Positions 27,783 through 44,804 of a DNA stretch of 64,000 nt are shown one piece after another. The notes beneath the pieces are model-generated. The model was given only the letters and a program-made list of their open reading frames with translations, searched no databases and was not told the DNA's origin. The stretch lies in contig NC_045129.1 in assembly GCF_007655135.1 (NCBI RefSeq), positions 33,605,122 to 33,669,121 on the forward strand, in the 5' to 3' direction. The first letter of the stretch is position 1. Each line of letters opens with the position of its first letter. This DNA comes from Punica granatum (taxonomy: Eukaryota > Streptophyta > Magnoliopsida > Myrtales > Lythraceae). The translations under genes were made by a program, and so were the position numbers.

Positions 27783-28114
27783 CGCTCCGTTTGTTTCATG
27801 TAAATAGTTTTTCGAGGGAAAATCGTTTACATGAAAAACAATTTCCAAAAAAGTAATTTATTTTCCCATGTTTGGGATTAGGAAAATCATCTCCATATGC
27901 TTGGAGAGATGTGTTAGATTGGCCCAGGCAAGAAAGAGAAAGAGTAGTGCAACCACGAAAATGAAATCAAAAAGTTTTTACATGAACATTTTCCTTATGT
28001 TTTTCCTTTAATTTGTAGATTGATTGAAAACATTTTCCCGCTGACCAAAGGATTTTGTGTTATCAAACTTAGGAAAATGAGGAATTCACTTTCCTAGCCG
28101 AAACAAACGGAGCC
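27783..28114. mobile_element. MITE with GCTCCGTTTGTTTC ends
   Basis: The 14-bp word GCTCCGTTTGTTTC near the left end is repeated perfectly inverted at the right end. Flanks TGAAAGTAA (27774-27782) and TAAAAGTAA (28115-28123) look like a 9-bp target duplication with one mismatch. AGGAAAATCAT- and GAAAACATTTTCC-like words pair internally. Confidence 0.6.
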
Positions 28115-28205
28115 TAAAAGTAATAAACAATTGTACTAGACCACGAGTACTAAAAGTACTAAACATTTAGAATTAAATTACTGAACAATTGAACTGAAAT
28201 TATTA

Positions 28206-28540
28206 AGGTTACATTTGGTATTTGAGTTGAGTTGAGTTGAGTTGAGTTGAGTTTTGGTTTTAATTAGTTTGTAATAATTGTGTTATTAAATTATGAGAAA
28301 AATGCGAAAAAGTATGAAAAAGTAATGAATAGTTGAGAGAAAGTAATGATTAAGTAATGATTATATTGTTGAATTGTGGAAAAAATAATGAATAGTTGAG
28401 AGAATTTAGTATTAAAAATTGAATTGAATGGTTAAAAAAATAAAGAAAAATGAAAAAGTAATAATTGTGTTGTTGAATTGAAGACAAATATATTTGAATT
28501 GAGTTGAGTTAAACAAAATTTTTAAAGCCAAACAAGACCT
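28206..28540. mobile_element. Tourist-like MITE, copy 1
   Basis: TTA flanks both sides (28203-28205 and 28541-28543), as in PIF/Harbinger insertions. The ends AGGTTACATTTGG and, inverted, AGGTCTTGTTTGG form short imperfect inverted repeats. The left end carries a run of GAGTT pentamers, mirrored at the right. It is closely similar to 37,255-37,548. Confidence 0.65.
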
Positions 28541-28543
28541 TTA

Positions 28544-29635
28544 AATGTGTCTCCATGACTTTTTGTCATGGTAGATGGACGTACTCGATTCCATATTTTT
28601 CAGTTCTATTCTTCCTTGATTTCATTCCAATGAACCAAATGCCCAAACCTCCCAAAATTTGCCTGACTTTACATCAAAGACAAACGAAAGAGAGAACTAT
28701 AATTTGGCTTGCCATTGATTTTCATTTAGCCAGGCAGTTATACGACGTTGGGCTTCTTTTGCTCTTTTGGTTTGTAAGGGAGGCCCGTACAAAGAGCCCT
28801 TCCTTTACGTTGGGGCTTCTTAAGCTCCATTTGATGCCCCGCCATTAGCTAGTTCTACAAATTCTTCTGCAACATCAACAGGCCATGAGCCTGAAATTAA
28901 ATTAAGCTTCAAATCAACTGCAAGATTTCAAGCTAAATGCCCCGGAATTTTAACATTGGGAATGCCCTATTTGCGCGTTTTTCATATTTTTAATAACTAT
29001 GAACACCTCATCCTTTGGGCGTCAATGTTATCTTTTCTTATTGAGCTCAAACCCCAGCCCCTGATTGACGAAGAGACCCATCACAATAAACTACCACAAA
29101 GCATATGAGTATGACTTACTGGAAAAACGAAATAATATTTCTCCCACCAGCCCCGGCCCCCCCACCCCAAACCAATAATTCATATAATTCCGGAATGGAC
29201 CAAACAAATAGATCGTGAGGATGAACTGCAGGAAACAACTCAACAGACTATTATATAAAACTAAAGAATCAAGAATGCACATTAAAATTGCTCGTTGTAT
29301 AGTCACATCATATTATATTTTTATTTATCACGGTACTTATACAAGCAAACTACAAATTTATTTGGGTCAGTTATATCTCAAAAGCCCTAGAAAGAACTTC
29401 TGCCTGATCCAACAAAATTACATCGTGATGCCCAATGAGCGAGATCATGGGCAAGAAAGTTGTTGGTACGAGAAATATACAAAGCTTTCCACGAGTCAAA
29501 AAACAACAAAGCCTCAGAAGCTAGCGAGGCAAAGTACATCATGGTAGTTCTTTTATTAATGTTATTTCATAATGTTGAGTAGTACATCATAGTAATTTAT
29601 CTTAATTTGTAATATGCATATATTACTTTCACATG
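28544..29635. other. 3' flank of GH1 copy C
   Basis: No gene supported. Bases 28,840-28,970 match the flank of copy A, and about 29,265-29,305 holds the block seen behind all GH1 copies. Confidence 0.5.
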
Positions 29636-34922
<5,287 letters not shown>

Positions 34923-34977
34923 CTGTGCTTTTTCTCGAAGGAAAGTGCGTATGGAAGATATATATGAATGTGCTCTG

Positions 34978-34987
34978 TTTATATAAA
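34978..34987 (-). promoter_or_regulatory. TATA box of GH1 copy C
   Basis: TTTATATAAA, 56-65 bp before the ATG at 34,922. The context differs from copies A, B and D, so the promoter has diverged or been replaced. Confidence 0.5.
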
Positions 34988-35289
34988 GAAGGTCTGATGA
35001 ATTAAAAAATGAAATCTATATTTGTTTGTTCGCATGTGAAAAAGAAAATAATTGTTAATAACTGAAATTAAAAGACCGAAAAGATGAAAAGACTAGTCAA
35101 ACTTAACGCTGATTGGCCACAAAGAATATATTGGAGAAGTTGGGTTGCTTGAATGATTACCCATAAAAAAAAAAAGGAAGTAGGGTTGCTTGGGACAAGG
35201 TTTATTTCTCTATGTTCTGTAATATAGAAGAGGAAATTTGCAACCATTTCTTCTTTTCCTCTTTAGTTTCCAAGAAGAGATATGGAGCA

Positions 35290-35545
35290 ATCCAACAAGA
35301 AAACTGCATGATATAGACGGCCATAACCGTCTCTACTCCCGTCGATTCTGACTGTATTTCTTCTACAGAAACGGAATCGAGACGGATATTTCCGTCTATA
35401 TGTTGGAACAAAATTAAACAGGTTATTTCCCATCTTTAGAGTTTCATAGGCGGGAAGATTCCGACAGAAAATCTGTCTTAATAATATATGTTCCATTCTG
35501 TCTAAGCATATGTCTGCGTTTTAAAGAGAACACATTCCGTCTATA
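35290..35545. repeat. Second block of GAGACGG/CCGTCT words
   Basis: Contains GAGACGGATATTTCCGTCT and several further CCGTCTA and ACGGAA copies, as at 25,499-26,690. Bases 35,563-35,579 (ACAATTTTCTTGCAGCG) resemble, in reverse complement, the CACTRCAAGAAAA start of CACTA elements. Confidence 0.5.
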
Positions 35546-35579
35546 TGTTCCGTCCTTGTGTGACAATTTTCTTGCAGCG

Positions 35580-37254
35580 TGCAAACTGCTGGACCTGCTG
35601 TTGCTGAAACCGGACTTATTATGCAAAATTGGAACGATGATTTATAATTTGCTGCATCAATTGTCAGAGAACGTGTATCTACCGAAAAAAGGGAATTCAT
35701 TGGAGACTGTTAGTAGGAAATTAAGCTGAACTTGTTATATTTGTATATAGCTTGGATGGAGAGAAATTTACGAATTGTTAGCTTAACTTGGCAAGTTATT
35801 AATCTTGTGAGGTTCATGATTGTATGTCTCTCTAATTTTTTTTACGAGGTAGGTCATTGTCCCCATCACTTGAGAGTACTGATGTAATTAATGTTCGTTC
35901 GATCTTGTGCACTTATATATATATAGGATTAATGCACAAGACCCAAGGGAACATATGTATATATATATATATATATATACACATATATTTGTGAACTGTA
36001 TATATATATATATATATATTTGTTAACTGTACATATTTACTTGAGGAAATAAATAGAGAATTAGGAAAAAGGAACAAAGGACATCAGGGGAGCTATGCTT
36101 TGAGTTATGATAAGAAGGCTAAAATATTATTTGCTTCTTTTCAAGGAAATAGAAAATTGCACCTTTTTGAAAAATAAAATTAAAAAGGAATCTTGTATCC
36201 AAAAAATAAAAAAATAAAAGGAAAGAAGACCAACCGGTGAAATATACTTCGAGGCATAAGAAGACGGAAATATTTGCTTCCTGAAAAAAAAGAAAAAAAC
36301 CAGCCTGTTGATCAACCCGTATATAACATATGCGTGAATATTGAAAAAAAGAGAGTATATGCTAAAAACTATATATACTGTCAAATTGACATAATAAACA
36401 TCATAAAATATGAGTGAGAAATCATATAGGAGTTAGACTGTATGGAATAATCATATGAGTGAATCATGGTCGATAAACAAATTCTTACTCTAGTGCTTCG
36501 GTAATGCTAATAAGACAGACAGAGATAATCACCCGGCAATATGCTTATACTGTTATACAAGGAATAGAAAATATCATATGGGAGTTAGACTGTAGGGAAT
36601 AATTATATCATATAAAAATGTGGTGCATAAAATGGGATTTCGTGTTTCTCTTTATAGGTTATTTAAGGGTATTTTTTTGTAAGGTTATTAAGCACATTGA
36701 ATTTAAAAATTCTCTCATATCTTCAGAAATTCATTGTAATTTTGGAAAAAAATATTTAATTTCAAAATTTCTTAAACTACACTAATAACATATTGATAAT
36801 ATGGACAAATAAGCAAAATTCGTTGAATTCTATTCTTCGTGGTTATTTCTATATTTTTAGGTGAATTGGTTGTTTCAATATTACTGCTACAAAGAACAGC
36901 GTTTATTTCTTTTTTTTTCCCCCTTCAAAGTTGAGGCGTAAAATTTATAATTTCATAGAACCTACAAGTAATAAATCTATAATATTTTTTTTTCTAAAAA
37001 CTGTATAAGTAATAAACCTATAATATTATTTTCTAAAAACTTATAATTTTTTTCTGGTGAATTTTATTTTAAGAAGTTCAGTCAATATATTTACGTATAG
37101 ATAGATAGGTAGATAAATTTTATTAATAATATAATCAATTACTGGAGAGAATATTTTGAATATCGATATTTTATATATTAATAATGATATTTTTTGTGTT
37201 TCTAAGTATATTTACTATTGATATGGGAATTGAATTGCCAGATGTCCTTTTACT
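35580..37254. other. Intergenic AT-rich DNA with TA microsatellites
   Basis: TA dinucleotide runs at about 35,958-35,982 and 35,999-36,020. No gene is supported. Confidence 0.55.
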
Positions 37255-37548
37255 ATTGTGTTTGGTTTTAGAGTTGAGTAGGGTTGAGTTTTTACTTTAA
37301 TTGGTTTGTAATGATTGTGTTATTGAATTATGAGAAAAGTATGAAAAAGTAATAAATAATTGATATAAAATAATGATTGTGTTGTTAAATTATGAAACAA
37401 GTAATGAATAGTTGAGAGAATTTAGAATTAAAAATTGAATTTATTGGTTAAAAAATTGAAGAAAAATGGAAAGTAATAATTGTGTTATTGAATTGAAGAT
37501 AAGTACAGTTAAGTGGAGTAGAGTAAAAATATTTTTGTAACCAGACGG
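37255..37548. mobile_element. Tourist-like MITE, copy 2
   Basis: Same internal order as copy 1: GTTTGTAATGATTGTGTTATT, then AGTAATGAATAGTTGAGAGA, then AAAAATTGAAT. The ends are less clear and were set by similarity. Confidence 0.55.
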
Positions 37549-38395
37549 GCGGATTATAAAATTCCTATAAGAAATCTTCCATTTCCAATGGAAATTTTTT
37601 TATGAAAATTCCTATTGAATTTCAAATAGAATAAAGACAAAATTTTCCACGGAATGATGAATTGTGTGCCACGGTAGCACACAAGTTTTTTTTTTGGTTA
37701 GTCCCATAAATATATAAAAAAATGATTTTTATCCACAGATCTTTCAATCGCGTCATCAGGTCTCATGCAAAATTCAACAAATTTAAAGGATTGCTGATGT
37801 GTCACTGACACAGCTAGAAATGTCGACTAGTGTAATAAGCATGTCTGGTTGGTTGAACCGATTGGCAAAAAGCAAAAAAAGAAGAAGAAAAAAATCACTA
37901 TTTTGATCAAAGAAGAATTACAGAGGGGTGGGGTGGCTCCCTTCGGGGAATATCCAAGCGGTGGTAGCCCCATTGTTGGCCACCATTGCCCAAATGAGGT
38001 CGTCCGTAGCCCTAGGCCAGCAATCCAGTTTGAGGGAGTGGTGGCCGGTGTCGGAGGGTGCCGCCCCTAACCCCCTCCTTTCACTTGTGTCTGCTATTTT
38101 TTTTTCCTTTTTCTTTTCCTTTTCTTTCCCTTTTTTACCTTTTAATAATTCGTAATTTTTTTTACTTTTATCTACAGTTATTTATAATTTACAATTACAT
38201 TCAAATTAAACCATAATTATTTTATTTTCAACTTTACAATTATTTACTTAAAATAACTATTTTTTATTTTACTATAAATATTAATTAAATATAATTATAT
38301 GTCATAATTATTATCAACATTAATTTACAACTAAAATATTATTTTGTACCTTTTCATAATGTTTGATATTTCAACAAAAAAAAAAAGATACTTTT
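37549..38395. other. Left flank of the giant retrotransposon
   Basis: AT-rich except for a GC-rich patch at 37,927-38,090, which recalls the cores of the Mutator-like MITEs here. The five bases before the LTR are CTTTT, the expected target-duplication half. The other half is outside the window. Confidence 0.5.
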
Positions 38396-41300
38396 TGTCA
38401 GCACCCAATTTTGGTCCACCGGCTTCAGAGGGGTAGAATCGTCGTTTTTGCCACCCGTGAGGGAAGTATTTCAAATTAATTACTTGAGTATTCACGACTT
38501 TTTGAAAATGATATTTACTTGATTTAACACCAATTTTATAATTTTTCAAAAATAATACTATTTGGGGACGTTTTCGAATTTCGCGTACATCGACTTCAAT
38601 TTTCAAAATTCGAGATTGAAAATAATTTTATCGTGTAATATCAATTATCAAATTTTTCGGAGCGTGATGGCGGTCTCGAATTATTTTTCCGACGTCCGAT
38701 CAAGAAGACGAGATTTTAAATTTATACGCGCGTCGATTTTGAAATTCGAAAAAAAAAAAAAAAAAGTCAGCAACGGTGACCGCTGCTCCTCCTTCATCAT
38801 TTTCTTTCCTGTTCTTCTTCTTCCTCTTTTCTTTCTTTTCCTTTTCCTTTTCTTCTTCCTCCTGACAGAGTTGGAACCGAGCCTGCTGCGATCCGACCCG
38901 AGCCTGCCGCACGCCAACTCTTCTGCGCACGCGACTTCTCTGCACACGCCAACGATTTCCGACACGCGAACGCCGACTCTCTCTCTCGCTCTCCCTCTCT
39001 CTCTCGATTCCGGAACAAAACCAGCAACACGGAAAAACTCTCGGGACGGAGGAACCAAAAAAAAAATTTCCCACAGCTCACGCTCTCCCTCAGCTCACCC
39101 GGAGTTTTCCCCCGATAGCTCACCCACGGCCAAAAACCTCCAGCTCCTAGCCGAACTCGCAACTCCCCCATAGCTCGACCTCCGAACGCCCGGCCTCGTA
39201 GACCCACAACTCCCGATCCCCGACGCCCTCAGCTCACGGCACGATTCTCCTGGCCTTCCCCAGCTCACTCGGGAACCCCCAGCTCGAAGTACCCGAAACC
39301 CCGCTGCCCCTCAGCTCGCCCGATCCTCCCGAAAACCCCAGCTCACTCATTCTCATCCCGACTCTCCCTCAGCTCCAGACCGGTCCGCCTACTCCCGGAG
39401 CTCGACTCCCCGAGACTCCCTCAGCTCTACCGCACACCCGAATATCTCCCGGCTCCCTCGCCTCCCTCTGTGTTTTAGTGTTTTGGCTAACCGGGTCGTC
39501 TCATTTTTTTTTCGGGTTGAACAGACGGCCGAGACCAGCAACCCAGACAGCACCAGGCGGCCCAGCCCGGTCCTCCAGCGGCCCAGCCCGTTTCAGTAGA
39601 GCCCAGTCCGGCCCGGTCCGCCCCCCATCAGTCCGAATCCCTTCGGCCCAATAGTCGGTCCGGCCCACTCGGCCCAATTTGGTCTAGTCCACCCCACCGG
39701 ATCTCGGCCCGACCCAACTCGTTCGGCAATTTTCTCTTTTTTTATTTTTTATTTTACAGATTCACCCCCAATCTCCCGAACTAGGTAAATCCCCAACTTA
39801 GTGGCACGTTTAGGACTCCGCTTCTAAATATTAATGCTTACTTGGATAAATATGATGCGAAATGAATGTTATTGGGCTGTGCGGGTGATCGGATTTGTCT
39901 CAAACTCGATTTTACGAACTTTCCGTTTGTCTCATTTCAGTACAGAGGACGCATTTTTATTTTTCGGATCTGCCCTGAATTTTAAAATTATTTCCAGTCA
40001 AGTCCCGGTCATTTTAATATCTTCAAATCAGTCCCTGAACTTTTCGAAATTTTTAAATCAGTCCCTGAACTTTTCGGAATCTCCAGATCAGTCCTGAACT
40101 TTTAGGAATTTTTAAATCAGTCCCTAAACTTTTTGCAATTTTCAAATCAGTCCCTGAATGTTTCGGAATTTTCACATTAGTCCCTAAACTTTTCGAATTT
40201 TCACATCAGTCCCTGAGCTTTTCGGAATTTGCAGATCAGTCCTTTAACTTTTCGGAATTTTCAAATCAGTCCTGAACATTTTCCAAAGACATCCAGCCCT
40301 TTCCTACTTGGATCACCGACCGACAGCGTGTGTGCCATATTTAAATATTTTATTCTTGTAATTATATGTATACGGCATGATAACGTGTGTGCTTTGCATG
40401 ATTTTCCGCTTTCCATGAATCGGTGTCGTTTTATCGATTTCGTTGATATCGTGCTTGCGTGTATGTTTGTATGTGTTTATCATGATCATGGATGCACCGG
40501 TTATGTAAATTTGTACGTTCGCCGTGCTTGATGTGGTGATATGCTCTTGATCCGTGCTTAAAATGCTTTATCGTTTAAATCGAAACCTCACATGAATCGG
40601 GTTAATCATGCAAACTCGATCTAAAATTAATTTTTAAATCCTAAGGCGATCGGGAATTAGGATTCGCATCGGACGGTCCATCAATGATCGGCTCGACGGT
40701 TCGAAACTCGAATATTTAGAGCATTTGGCAAAACATTAATTAATTTAATCAATAATTTCACTAACGGGGTAATTGGACGTTCACACGATTAATTAATTCA
40801 CTTGGCCCTAATAATTTTGTACGAATTGGTAATAAACCGGTAACACGCGTCGATAGGTTGCAAACATGCGTTGCTGCCCTTCTCAAAACTTGCAAATTTT
40901 ATAAAAGTCGAGACACGTAGTTCGATGTGACATGGATGTCTAGGAATGACTTGCGCGTCTTGACTCGAGGCCTCACCTGATTTCAGGAAACTCAGGTCGG
41001 GACGTGGAAGTTCTTCTTAGATCACTTCCGGAAAGATTAACCGATCTTTTGGTTTTTCTGGGGTTCTTGACAACCCTGGAAGGTCCAAGGGATATGTTAG
41101 CGCCGGTCACAGGCCGAGGCGGCCCGTACCGCGTAATCTCTTTTCTGAAAATAATTTCCGCATCAAGGGCAAAACCGTTTATTTGCAACTTAGCGACACC
41201 CCTAGGGTTAGAATAATAGAAACACTACGATATCAGGGTAGGGATGAGCTACCTGTCTAGGCGCAGCTTCATCTGCATAGCCCGCTCTATCCGATCGATG

Positions 41301-42418
41301 AGTTTTTGTTATTCTAGTATAGTCTCGGGTAGTTAGTCCGGGTGAATTGGCTCAAAATACAAATACCAGACTAATTATATACTTGGTTAAGACAAAAATG
41401 GGCAATAGCGGGATAGGCATTAGGTTCTAGGACTCACGAGCGGAATCCATATTCGGTAATAACTTGTAACAACCGTAGTGTCATAACATAGAATAATCCT
41501 AAAAGCAATCCACAAACACAAGATTTGACAATAGACGTCACGTACGTCAAGTCCTCAAAAAATAATGCCAAATGCAAAATACCCTCCCGAGGCGATCCTT
41601 GATCGATTCGCACCTTGTACCCACTTTGTTTGATTTAGGGTAGGATTTGTATGCCAAGATACCCCGGTTAATAATTGGTTAATTCACGTAAATTCGGCAA
41701 TAACAAAACCCCATTGTTTGTTGTATTTATGTCCGCTTGTTAACATTCTTGCACTTGTTTGTTATGCGGATCGAGCCTGATCCTTTAGGGCACGATTCAT
41801 AGGGGGTCCAACACCCCAATCGTAGATCACGGGTCCAATTCCCCTAATACTGAGCGCGCATCTTAATTTCAATTTCGGTCTTTTCAAACCACACGGTGAG
41901 CACGAGTGGAATAATAACCGAACGCGATTCGACCGGGATTCAGTTGTTGTAATTTGTATTTTATTTATTTGAGAGGACAATGTAAGGACTTATGTTATAC
42001 GTTTATTCATGTAAGAATCCCGGTCGGAGAGCGGACGGTCGGAGTGTTTCTTCGAAATTTACGGTGTCAAAACGCGTAAGATGAGCGGAACTTAATTAAG
42101 CGGTCATTAAATAAAAATGGCAAGCCTAGACAAGTTAGAGTACCGATAGGGCATGCGAGATATAGGCTCGCATGTAACAGAACCCCCGAATTCGGAACCT
42201 CGGGTTTCGCAGACCATATGCCTTAGCAATTAGGTGTACCCTGTACCCCTAGACCCGGGTAACTTGCCGGCCCTCGACCTTTCGGGTCGTAAAATGGCAA
42301 GTGGCGACTCCTTCTCACGTGCGTCCGTCGCGCGTCCCCGGGATGGTGGACACTCCCAAGCCGCGTTGCATAGGCGCGCACACGCGTGCCCCGACGAGAT
42401 GAAATTCGGGTGCGCACA
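38396..42418 (+). repeat. 5' LTR, 4,023 bp
   Basis: Begins TGTCAGCACCCAATTTTGG and ends GTGCGCACA, just before the primer site. It contains a poly-A/CT-rich zone (38,750-39,010), a zone with about 13 AGCTC words (39,070-39,445), a GGCCCA-rich zone (39,550-39,720), nine tandem units (40,024-40,287) and a TATA-like TTTATAAAAG (40,898-40,907). Open frames in it (for example 38,562-39,173) have no protein signature. Confidence 0.93.
40024..40287 (+). repeat. Tandem repeat in the 5' LTR, nine units of about 29 bp
   Basis: Units follow AAATCAGTCCCTGAACTTTT plus CGGAATTTT. The same array occurs in the 3' LTR at about 61,620-61,885, so it was present at insertion. Confidence 0.85.
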
Positions 42419-42420
42419 GC

Positions 42421-42438
42421 TTAGCGACTCCGCTGGGG
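42421..42438 (+). other. Primer binding site, tRNA-Arg type
   Basis: TAGCGACTCCGCTGGGG starts three bases after the LTR end. As I recall plant tRNA-Arg(ACG), the complement of its 3' end is TGGCGACTCCGCTGGGG, which differs at one base. Ogre elements are known to use tRNA-Arg. Confidence 0.75.
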
Positions 42439-43000
42439 AAACTTAGAGGGTTCGGGCTCGTTCCCGCTTGCTTTGTTTGCCTGTTTATTTATCGCTTTCC
42501 GTAATTTTTCGCTTATTTACTTTACGCACTTTTATTTCCCGCACACGCATTGCATATCATACTAGCTTCTAGGTACCTATGGGTCGCGTCCTACGACCGG
42601 TAATAGGAGCATAGGTTAGATAGGGGTTCGAAGTAGGGGTACGGCGCGCAGTTCGACTGCCGCTTAGGCCTTGAAAAGAATCCCGCTCGGTTTCAAGGAA
42701 TTGACACCCTTGAGTCAAGAGCCCCCATCCTTACGTAGCACTGTCCCTGTAGCACTAAAACCATGCATTTTGCAGGAGCTTCATGCCATCCTCCAACTCG
42801 GCTTCAACGACAGTCCATTGAGTCGGCCTGCGCGCCATTTGAGTCTTTTCCAATTTCGAGAGACATGTACATACACCTTGTAATTCAATTAAGCCGTGGG
42901 CATTTACATTTCCGCATGCATACATCATATAACTTTCAAAATTAGGGTGTCACTCGCATTGATAAGTCCTAAGTCGATTTTCCTTTCATCTTGGTAAGGG
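42439..43000 (+). other. Leader between primer site and ORF1
   Basis: Untranslated leader with no conserved domain. It probably holds packaging signals; none can be pinpointed. Confidence 0.5.
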
Positions 43001-44491
43001 ATGTTGCGCCCGGCCTCCTTTCCGCGCCTCGACAGGATCACACCACCACTGGACGAAATCAACCGCATATGGATAAGTCTGCGCCGAATTGATCAGGACT
43101 ACATCACCACCTTCGTCGGAGATGTGCCTCTGTTGTCCGCTCGTCGGGTAGACTGGAATTTTCTCGGAGCTGCTATAACGTTTTGGGATCCAGCACACGC
43201 CGTCTTCAACATCCAGGGCAGCGAGCTCGCGCGCACTATTGAGGAGTATAGGACCCTCATCGGCCGGACCACAGTCACTCACGGAATTATGGAGCCTAAT
43301 TTCCAAACTACTCGACCAGTACTAGTTTCGCGCCTACTCGGGGTGCAAAGGTCTTCGCTGCAAGCCGAACTCGCATATTCCGGCGGTACAGAGATAATAA
43401 CTGCGAAACTACTCCGTTTTATCGATTCACAATCACGCGTGGTCCAAGGGGATCTTTTCCAAAAGAATTTGTGTCATGCAGTTTTACTTTTGATTTTTGG
43501 GACTCTTTTATTCCCTCGCGCAGCTGATCGTATAGACGCAACTTTAGCTAGCGTCGTCCTCCAAGTGGTCGGAGGCCGCGAGTATGAGGTAGGCCTAGTG
43601 GCCGAGACTATTCGGTCCCTCGACCGCATCACACGAACAGCTGATCGTAGGTTGAAAGGGTCCCTAATCCTCTTACAAATGTGGCTTCAAAGTCATGCAA
43701 ACCCCTTCGGTCTCGTGAGGCCAGTCCTGTTTTTCAGTCGCTCGGGGTCGATCATTTCGCAGTTATTATCTCTGATACGTGTGGAAGAACGCAAGGTTTC
43801 CGAGTGGATCAAGATTTTTCGCGAAATACCACCTAGGGGCTTTAAGTGGCGAGCCGCGTGGATGCCACCCGGACCCGCGGCCCTTAGGTGCCCTAATTTT
43901 AACGGAGTACCACTCGTGAGTCATGCGGGGTCCACCACATATTTTCCGGCAAGAGTGATGAGGCAGTTTGGCAGCCTGCAGACAGTCCCTGAGGACACGG
44001 CACGGGCTAAATTCGAACACACTTGGCGGGAGGATCAGACATCCGTGGATCGCCAAAGAGACATCGAACGGGTTTTGGACGCGTGGCGAACCGTGGTCAT
44101 CGAGCGTCCGTATTTCCCCGAGCATCCAACCCTTGAAGAACAGGATTTCCAGGCTACCGAGGAATATGTCCTCCGTTTCTATCGGTGGGGTCCTACAGCA
44201 CACGAGGATCCCGCCGACTCTCCACGAGCTGAAGATAACAGACCAACGGGAGCTTCTCTCACCCCGAACGTGCCCGTTCAAGCAGAGCTTGCTAACCTCA
44301 GGGCCGAGAGAGATCACCTTCGTCGGGAAGTCGCAGAGAAAGACGAGCAGCTTGTGGATCAGCGGCAATTACAGAGAGAGCTCGCCCAGGCCCGCGCCGA
44401 GCTGTAGAGGCGCGAGCAGGAGCTGGCACGAGCAAATGTCGCCTTGGAGAGGTTCAGGAAGAGAGCCCGTGGAGGTCCACGCACCCCTTAG
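43001..44491 (+). pseudogene. ORF1 of the Ogre-like element, with one stop
   Basis: 468 codons from ATG 43001 to TAG 44405-44407, then 27 more codons in the same frame to TAG 44489-44491. The N-terminal half has the pattern DWNFLGAAITFWDP ... EYRTLIG, resembling the conserved protein that precedes gag in Ogre-like elements (also found as plant 'DUF7745'-type proteins). The last ~90 residues are a strongly charged coiled coil that continues across the stop. CAG to TAG is the likely change. The function of this protein is unknown; a role in particle assembly or host interaction is speculation. Confidence 0.75.
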
Positions 44492-44804
44492 GATAGACAC
44501 CTCCACCAAGCCCTCACCTGAATCGGTGCGCTCCACGGCAACAGTCACTCGCACCCTGAGCGCGGTGGAAGAACGACTTAGGGCTTGTTTTTAATTGCAT
44601 TGTATCTTAGAAACCTTTTGAATCAATGCGAGTGACAACATTAGTTTTCAAATCCATGCATCTCATGCACGTCATCCCCTTATTTATTATGTCACACGTT
44701 TTTATTTTTAGAACGTAACTCGTTTGCGTAGAAATTTACACACTTGTTAATACAGGTAACCATAACTGGCGCTGCACCGTTATCTCACTCGTCTGCAATC
44801 GAAG

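Noticed and set aside
38681..39207. Arginine/glutamate-rich minus-strand frames in the LTR
   Set aside because: They result from the CT-rich tract and poly-A/T stretch and recur in the other LTR with frame differences.
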